From NCBI RefSeq assembly GCF_011057715.1, contig NZ_LNGH01000016.1:62001-126000 (forward strand): a stretch of 64,000 nt of DNA. The letters run 5' to 3'. Positions within the stretch are counted from its first letter, which is position 1, and each line of letters begins with the position of its first letter. Position numbers and translations under genes: made by a program. The notes under the pieces are model-generated. The model was not told where the DNA came from and did not search any database. It was given only the letters and a program-made list of their open reading frames with translations. Of this stretch, positions 58,869 through 64,000 are shown in pieces. The stretch is from Marinitoga sp. 38H-ov (lineage in GTDB: Bacteria > Thermotogota > Thermotogae > Petrotogales > Petrotogaceae).

Positions 58869-59231
58869 CTACCCATTAGAATTAAATCTTCTTTTTGCTA
58901 CCTCATCCTGTACTTTCATATAACCATTTTTTATGGCAATTTTACCTTTATTTGTAGTTTTCAACATTTGTTTTATTTTTTCCATTTCTGGTTTAATAAT
59001 TTCTATTCTTTTTTTATCGTCTTCAAGTAATTTATCTATCCTATCTTGTATTAATTGTGACGATGAAAAAATTAACATTTTTTCTAGAATGCTTTTTCTC
59101 TGATCTAATATTTTAGGCAATGTTTCAAAATCTCCATTATATATAATTCTATCTATTAAATTTTCAATTTTATCAAGATTTTCAATTAAAATTTTTATAT
59201 CTTTTATATTTTCATCATTTAAACTTTCCAT
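58869..59231 (-). CDS. Small helical protein, possibly FliT-like
   Basis: The protein has 120 residues, all predicted helical. The pattern of a long helix with KILDQRKSILEKML, then EKIKQML and a final KIAIKNGYMK, recalls flagellar chaperones of the FliT family, but the match is weak and no flagellar genes are adjacent. It overlaps the radical SAM gene by 13 bases and lies 8 bases ahead of the MoxR-like gene. It may be an adaptor for one of them. Confidence 0.6.
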   Translation of the reverse strand: MESLNDENIKDIKILIENLDKIENLIDRIIYNGDFETLPKILDQRKSILEKMLIFSSSQLIQDRIDKLLEDDKKRIEIIKPEMEKIKQMLKTTNKGKIAIKNGYMKVQDEVAKRRFNSNG

Positions 59232-60553
59232 TTTAATACCCTCTTTTTATTTAAATATGCTTTAATATATTCTATTTGCTCTACATTCATTCCATATTTC
59301 CACCAATATGGCAAAAATGTATTGTTTAATAGCAATGGATCAATATCATAATCTAACCAACTTCTTTGAACTAACTCATTATATTGAGGTGTATTAGGAA
59401 TAGGAGTAAATTCATTTACTGAAGGGATTATACCTAAATCCATACAAAAATCTATTCCTTTAATTACATCTTCAACCTTTTGATCAGGTAAATTAGCCAT
59501 AATATATGCAGATGTTTCGTTTAACCCTTCATTTAATAAATAATTAGAAGCTCTAACTAAATCTTCATTTGTTACTTTACCACCAGTTTTTTTCTGCATC
59601 TCTTCATTTGATGTTTCATACCCTAATTTTATTACTTTAAAATTAGCTTTTGAAAATAATTTTGCAATTTTTTTATTTACTAATTTTGCATGAATACCAT
59701 TTGGAAGATGATACCTTACATTAAATTTAGACAATTCTTCTAATAATTTCTCTCTTTCAGGGTGTATTAAAAAGGCATCATCAAAAAACACCACATCGTC
59801 TACTGGTTTATAGTTTAGTATTTTTTCTAAGCCTTTAATTATATTTTTTATACTTCTTCTTTGATATTTCCACATTCTAGGAGTTACGCAATATGTACAT
59901 TTATACGGACAACCTATCGAAGATGTAATAACTATATTAGGCAATTCTCCTTCATATAATTCATATGCAGGTTCTAATTCTTCAAACCAATCTAATTCAT
60001 TTAATGTTTCATCGTAATAATCAAGTAATTTTTTTGCTGCAACATTACCAGTTCCATTAATTATATTTACATTTAATTTTTCAAATGTTTTTTTTGCATG
60101 GAGAGGCATTATGTTTACATATATACCTCCAAGAAATATTGGCTTTTCAGGAAAAACCTCTCTAATTGTTTCTATGGTTTTATATACTCCATAATACCAA
60201 TATGTCATTACTGAGGTAACTAAAATCCCATCAACATTATTATATTCTTTTAATCTATTTATAAACTCTTGCTTGGGAAGTCCATATCTTTTAAACTTTC
60301 TTGGTATATTTTTAATAATATCTGGTCTTTCAACTTCTTCATAATAAAACTTTCCAGTTCCATAATATTTATCTTTAATTAGATTTTTTTCTACAAAATA
60401 CTTATCATATCTATTCATTAAGTCTATTAAAAATACATCATATCCTTGATTTTTTAATATACTTCCTAAATATAATAATCCTAAAGGCTTTAACCAGAAA
60501 TCATATGCTGCAGAATCATATATCCATGGATTAATTAGCAAAAATGATGCCAT
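59219..60553 (-). CDS. B12-binding domain radical SAM protein
   Basis: The protein has 444 residues. The N-terminal part (about 20-150) is a cobalamin-binding Rossmann-like domain with VLVTSVMTYWYYGV and IFLGGIYVN. The radical SAM core has CPYKCTYC (CX3CX2C) at about residue 218. The C-terminal part follows the B12-rSAM pattern with TPIPNTPQYNEL. Family members catalyse methylations or complex rearrangements; the substrate is unknown. The start overlaps the coaX stop by one base (TAATG). Confidence 0.88.
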   Translation of the reverse strand: MASFLLINPWIYDSAAYDFWLKPLGLLYLGSILKNQGYDVFLIDLMNRYDKYFVEKNLIKDKYYGTGKFYYEEVERPDIIKNIPRKFKRYGLPKQEFINRLKEYNNVDGILVTSVMTYWYYGVYKTIETIREVFPEKPIFLGGIYVNIMPLHAKKTFEKLNVNIINGTGNVAAKKLLDYYDETLNELDWFEELEPAYELYEGELPNIVITSSIGCPYKCTYCVTPRMWKYQRRSIKNIIKGLEKILNYKPVDDVVFFDDAFLIHPEREKLLEELSKFNVRYHLPNGIHAKLVNKKIAKLFSKANFKVIKLGYETSNEEMQKKTGGKVTNEDLVRASNYLLNEGLNETSAYIMANLPDQKVEDVIKGIDFCMDLGIIPSVNEFTPIPNTPQYNELVQRSWLDYDIDPLLLNNTFLPYWWKYGMNVEQIEYIKAYLNKKRVLKWKV

Positions 60554-61320
60554 TAATCTACTCCTTTCAATATTTCATAGAAAACGTTGACTCCTTTAAG
60601 TGTTAGATATGGATCATAGTTATTAAATTCAGGAATTATACCTTGTAATGATTTTCCTATTCCTCCTGTAATAACTATATTAAAATGAGTGTTATATTCA
60701 TTTTTTATATCTAATAATAATCTTTGAATTCCATATACAACTGTTTTAATAATACCTATTTGAATATTATCTATTGTGTTTTTACCAACTGAATAATCAA
60801 GAAATTTTAATTCAACTTGAGGCAATTTAGCTGTTTTAGAGAATAATGCCATCATTTGAGTATTTATTCCTGGTATTATTGAACCACCTATGAAATTACC
60901 ATTATATAACACATCTATTGTTATAGCAGTTCCAAAATCTATTGCTATAGCATTTTCACCATAATATTTTTTTAGCGCTAAGGCATTGGCTATTCTATCA
61001 GCACCCACTTCATTTGGGTAATCAACATTTAATTTCATATTATTTAAATTTTTTGAATTAACAAAAATTGCTTCTGTATTAAAATATTTTTGTGCAAATT
61101 TCCCTAATATATAATTTATTGAAGGCACGACAGATGATATAATAACTGAATTAATTTCAATTTCATCAATTTGTTCCCTTTTAAACAATGGATATAAATG
61201 TGAATATAATTCATCTTCTGTTTCAAATGATTTAGTACCTATTCTCCATGTATTTATAAAATTATCTTTAAATAACCCTATAACTATGTGAGTATTTCCT
61301 ACATCAAATAATAATCTCAA
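60553..61320 (-). CDS. coaX: Type III pantothenate kinase
   Basis: The protein has 255 residues. LLFDVGNTHIVIGL is the phosphate-binding start and GADRIANALALKK and DFGTAITID are family motifs. It phosphorylates pantothenate, the first step of CoA synthesis, and complements coaD in this window. TTG at 61320, just after the Sua5 stop and behind GGGGTGA, gives the canonical N-terminus and is chosen over GTG 61329. Confidence 0.95.
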   Translation of the reverse strand: MRLLFDVGNTHIVIGLFKDNFINTWRIGTKSFETEDELYSHLYPLFKREQIDEIEINSVIISSVVPSINYILGKFAQKYFNTEAIFVNSKNLNNMKLNVDYPNEVGADRIANALALKKYYGENAIAIDFGTAITIDVLYNGNFIGGSIIPGINTQMMALFSKTAKLPQVELKFLDYSVGKNTIDNIQIGIIKTVVYGIQRLLLDIKNEYNTHFNIVITGGIGKSLQGIIPEFNNYDPYLTLKGVNVFYEILKGVD

Positions 61321-61321
61321 A

Positions 61322-62350
61322 TTATTCACCCCATATTTCAGTAGAAGCTTTTCTTAATCTATTCATTATAGAAATACCTAGCCCTTTATCTTCTACACCT
61401 TCTATTATTATTACATCATTATTTGTCTTATCTGCATTTCTTAAAATAGAAAATAAGTTCACCGCAATCTTATAATAATCATTTTCTCTACCTGAAACAA
61501 TTATATCATATTCATTAAAATATACCTTATCTTCTTCAAATAAAACTAACAAAGGATTTTTATAATTCTTTATTTTTTCTTTAATTATATTAATTCTATC
61601 TCTTGAATATTCAACTAAAATAGTTTTCTTATCTGGAGCATAATGCCTATATTTCATACCTGGTGCTTTTGCTATATCAACTTTAGCTTTACCATATATA
61701 AATTCTGGAATTTTAATCTCTCCAAATACTTCTTTTAATTTTTCTGGTGTTATTGGGCCAGGTCTTAATATAGAAGGTGTTTCTTCTGTCAAATCTATAA
61801 CTGTAGATTCTAAACCAAAGTCTACATTCCCACCATCTATAATTGTATCAACTCTTCCTAACATATCTTCAATAACATGTTCTGCTATCGTTGGACTAGG
61901 TTTCCCAGATAAATTAGCACTTGGGGCCGCAATTGGTACTCCAGACATTTCTATTAACTTATTTGCTATAGGATGTGCTGGAATTCTAACAGCTACAGTA
62001 TCCATATTTGCAGTTATTATATCTGGAACTATATTTTTTCTTTTTAATACAAAAGTAATTGGGCCAGGAACAAATACTTTTATTTTTTCATATAACTCTT
62101 TAGTAATATAAACATAATCTTTTATTTTTTCTAATTTATCAAAATGCATAATAAGTGGATTATCTGAAGGTCTGCCTTTAGCTTCATATATTTTTCTTGC
62201 CGCTTTTTCATTTAATGCATTTGCACCTAATCCATACACAGTTTCTGTAGGAAAAACAACTAATCCTCCCAGTTTAATAATATCTGCTGCTATATTTATT
62301 TTATTTAAATCTATATCAAATGGATTAATTTTCAATAATTTGGTTTTCAT
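61322..62350 (-). CDS. L-threonylcarbamoyladenylate synthase (Sua5/YrdC)
   Basis: The protein has 342 residues. The N-terminal YrdC domain (about 15-205) has GLVVFPTETVYGLGANA, KGRPSDNPL, and IAAPSANLSGKPSPT. The C-terminal Sua5 domain (about 220-340) follows the linker APGMKYRHYAP. It makes threonylcarbamoyl-AMP for the t6A37 tRNA modification. ATG at 62350 is chosen with AGGTGA ahead; GTG 62359 would lie within the upstream gene's end. Confidence 0.95.
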   Translation of the reverse strand: MKTKLLKINPFDIDLNKINIAADIIKLGGLVVFPTETVYGLGANALNEKAARKIYEAKGRPSDNPLIMHFDKLEKIKDYVYITKELYEKIKVFVPGPITFVLKRKNIVPDIITANMDTVAVRIPAHPIANKLIEMSGVPIAAPSANLSGKPSPTIAEHVIEDMLGRVDTIIDGGNVDFGLESTVIDLTEETPSILRPGPITPEKLKEVFGEIKIPEFIYGKAKVDIAKAPGMKYRHYAPDKKTILVEYSRDRINIIKEKIKNYKNPLLVLFEEDKVYFNEYDIIVSGRENDYYKIAVNLFSILRNADKTNNDVIIIEGVEDKGLGISIMNRLRKASTEIWGE

Positions 62351-62351
62351 T

Positions 62352-62702
62352 TTATTCACCTATAATTTCTTTTTTTGCTTCTTCTAAAAATGCTACAGCT
62401 TCTCTTAAGTGTGGAATTACTATAGATCCTCCAACTATTAAAGCTATATCAAATACTTCATAAAATTCTTCATCTGTTACCCCTTCTTCAAGACATCTTT
62501 TAATATGATATGCAATACACCCTTCACATCGTAAAACCATAGATGCTACAAGACCTAACATTTCCTTATACTTTGTTGGTATTGCTCCATCTTTATACAC
62601 AGCACCATCCAAATTAAAAAATCTTTTTGTATTTAATGTCCCATTATTCAATATTTTTTCATTCATTTTTTCTCTAAATTCATTAAATTCTTTTAAGTTC
62701 AT
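62352..62702 (-). CDS. AhpD-like carboxymuconolactone decarboxylase family protein
   Basis: The protein has 116 residues. The conserved CEGCIAYHIKRC includes the CxxC redox pair and a His, as in AhpD-type peroxidase partners and related small CMD-family proteins. MVLRCEGC and VIPHLREA are typical. It may be involved in peroxide or disulfide handling, but the partner is unknown. The start is ATG after AAGGAGG. It leads the Sua5-coaX-radical SAM-MoxR run. Confidence 0.9.
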   Translation of the reverse strand: MNLKEFNEFREKMNEKILNNGTLNTKRFFNLDGAVYKDGAIPTKYKEMLGLVASMVLRCEGCIAYHIKRCLEEGVTDEEFYEVFDIALIVGGSIVIPHLREAVAFLEEAKKEIIGE

Positions 62703-62913
62703 TATAAAACCTCCTTCATATTCTTTTAAATATTTTTATATACTATATTAATATATTATTATTATAATGTTAATAAATTTATTAACGAAATAAAATTAAA
62801 CACTTTATTTTATATAATAATAGTTTATATATATTTTGAAATAATTATTTTTTTGTAAATTTTTTTCTATATATATTTTTTCACATTTTTTAATAAAATC
62901 AGGAGGTGATATT

Positions 62914-63484
62914 ATGAAAAAAATTTTTTTATCATTTCTTTTTTAATATTAGTTACCTTTTCTTTTTCAAATTATATAGTTGGTGGTTATTATTGGACTG
63001 ATATTTTCATTGGCTTCTCTGGTTATTCCATTTATGGTGGCATTCAAAATAATATACCTATTGAAAAAATATATGATTTAGAAAATTTAGGGTTTAGTAA
63101 TGACTCCGTCTTAATAGAAAACAATAATGTAGTTGGTATCTCATATGCTGGTTTTGACTCAAGTGTTTTAGAGGATGTTGATTTCAGTTCTTAAAATGTA
63201 CATTCAAAAATTTCTATAGGTTTAGATATTATAAATTTTGCTATTTTTGGTTATAGGGTTATTCCTGCTATATATACTGGAATTGACATAAACTACTTTT
63301 TTCAAAAATAGCAAAAAGTTACATTAAAGATTCTTTAGGATTTGCTTTAAATGATAATCTATCATTAGAATTAATCTATGGATTTACCTCTGTTATTAAA
63401 CCTTTAAATAAAGAAAATAAATTTATATTAATTCCAAGATTTTTCCCATGGCCATTATTAATAGGAGCCGAAATAGTATTTTAA
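62914..63484 (+). pseudogene. Exported protein gene broken by frameshifts and an internal stop
   Basis: A perfect ribosome site AGGAGGTGAT precedes ATG 62914 and a signal-like start MKKIFLSFLF, which ends at TAA after 10 codons. A one-base shift at about 62938 restores a long frame reading GGYYWTDIFIGFSGYSIYGG, then a TAA interrupts it at 63192-63194. A second shift at about 63300 leads to a final frame ending PLLIGAEIVF at 63484. The pieces look like a beta-rich exported protein, possibly an outer-membrane barrel ending in Phe. With three lesions it is probably a true pseudogene rather than a sequencing error. Confidence 0.8.
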
Positions 63485-63497
63485 ACTATATTTTTTT

Positions 63498-63533
63498 AAA
63501 TCCATGCAACAAATGTTGCATGGATTTTTTAAA
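63498..63533 (+). terminator. Terminator downstream of the pseudogene
   Basis: AAATCCATGCAAC (63498-63510) pairs with GTTGCATGGATTT (63515-63527) around AAAT, with six T residues in all. It remains intact although its gene is broken. Confidence 0.92.
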
Positions 63534-63539
63534 TAATTA

Positions 63540-63548
63540 TGGTAAAAT
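63540..63548 (+). promoter_or_regulatory. Extended -10 promoter of the VanZ-like gene
   Basis: TG-G-TAAAAT, 19 bases before the ATG; the -35 position falls in the preceding terminator hairpin. Confidence 0.45.
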
Positions 63549-63567
63549 AATATAAAAGGAGGTTGTC

Positions 63568-63945
63568 ATGATTAAAAAAATAAAGACTATATTTTGGGAT
63601 ATACTTTTTATATTATATTTAATAATATTAATATATTTTGCAACTACGCCAAGGGCTCCTTTTAATTATTCTAGATTTAAAGGAGAAGATAAAATTTGGC
63701 ATTTTTTAGCATATGCTGGTGGAATGTTTTTATTTTTAAAAAGCTACTTTCATAGAAAATTCTTTTTATATTTTTTTGGAGCTATAATTTTTATTCTTCC
63801 AATTGGAAGTGAGTATATACAGGCATTATCTCCGTATAGATATTTTTCTATATATGATGCTTTAGCGAGTTATGCTGGTATTTTAACTATAATAATTTCT
63901 TTAATTATTTATAGAACTTTTATAAAGAAAAATAAAGCTATATAA
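63568..63945 (+). CDS. VanZ-like family membrane protein
   Basis: The protein has 125 residues with four predicted helices (about 9-25, 47-59, 66-82, 97-117). DKIWHFLAYAGGMF, then IGSEYIQALSPYRYFSIYDALASYAG, are the VanZ-like motifs: an Asp/His pair, Glu and Gln, and a late Asp. VanZ confers low teicoplanin resistance in enterococci, but most relatives have unknown functions. The start is ATG after AAAGGAGGT. Confidence 0.9.
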   Translation: MIKKIKTIFWDILFILYLIILIYFATTPRAPFNYSRFKGEDKIWHFLAYAGGMFLFLKSYFHRKFFLYFFGAIIFILPIGSEYIQALSPYRYFSIYDALASYAGILTIIISLIIYRTFIKKNKAI

Positions 63946-64000
63946 TATATTCTTTAAAAAGTTTAAAAAAATCAAAAATATTCTAAGATTATATTCTTAA

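Overview
The window is a gene-dense, very AT-rich chromosomal segment. Its gene content and order point to a Thermotogota bacterium, most likely of the Marinitoga/Petrotoga group. The pointers are a MalG permease with a huge coiled-coil insertion, minC followed by three tandem M42 aminopeptidases, the ftsH/tilS and rpmF/plsX/glmS neighbourhoods, and frequent strong Shine-Dalgarno sites with TTG and GTG starts. The assignment is from pattern recognition, not from a database search. About 60 protein genes, one tRNA gene, two probable decayed regions and many clear intrinsic terminators can be supported. I see no CRISPR array, rRNA, prophage or intact insertion sequence.

Left part (1-22.7 kb) is almost all on the minus strand. 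From right to left it holds: a DUF2344 protein, a stand-alone receiver and a SpoIIE-type phosphatase; yebC; an exported protein of unknown function, cheR, lspA and an RluD-type pseudouridine synthase; then yceD-rpmF-plsX-glmS-rsfS-rpsB (envelope and ribosome genes) and miaB. A lone plus-strand HD-GYP-type gene and tRNA-Thr(CGU) follow. A second run is tilS-ftsH-thioesterase-response regulator-histidine kinase-pyrimidine nucleoside phosphorylase-phosphodiester glycosidase-EF-G paralogue, the last cut by the window edge.

Middle part (22.7-39.5 kb) is mostly plus strand: a class A penicillin-binding protein, two CRP-fold-like proteins, and the threonine-to-glycine pair tdh-kbl. Minus-strand plsY and an ABC-2 permease follow, then upp, with ftsY convergent to it. 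Next come a DUF2225 protein, a LysM/degenerate-M23/3D lipoprotein, an Rrf2 regulator, mnmA and coaD, and then tsf-pyrH-eno.

Right part (39.5-64 kb): a minus-strand operon minC-M42-M42-M42-Cache sensor. A plus-strand methylmalonyl-CoA module follows: mutase large subunit, B12 subunit, MeaB GTPase, epimerase, carboxyltransferase, OadG-like subunit and biotin carrier. It could interconvert succinyl-CoA and propionyl-CoA, but no integral-membrane beta subunit of a sodium-pumping decarboxylase lies next to it. After that come a THUMP-domain rRNA methyltransferase, large MalF and MalG permeases, class II fructose-bisphosphate aldolase, a minus-strand set (AhpD-like, Sua5, CoaX, B12-binding radical SAM, FliT-like, MoxR-like), an exported-protein pseudogene and a VanZ-like gene.

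The most interesting non-coding signal is a compact pseudoknot-like element between rsfS and the rpsB start, a candidate S2 autoregulatory leader. Promoters repeatedly show an extended -10 form (TG-N-TATAAT or TG-N-TAAAAT) without a good -35. The tRNA promoter is the exception, with perfect -35 and -10 hexamers.
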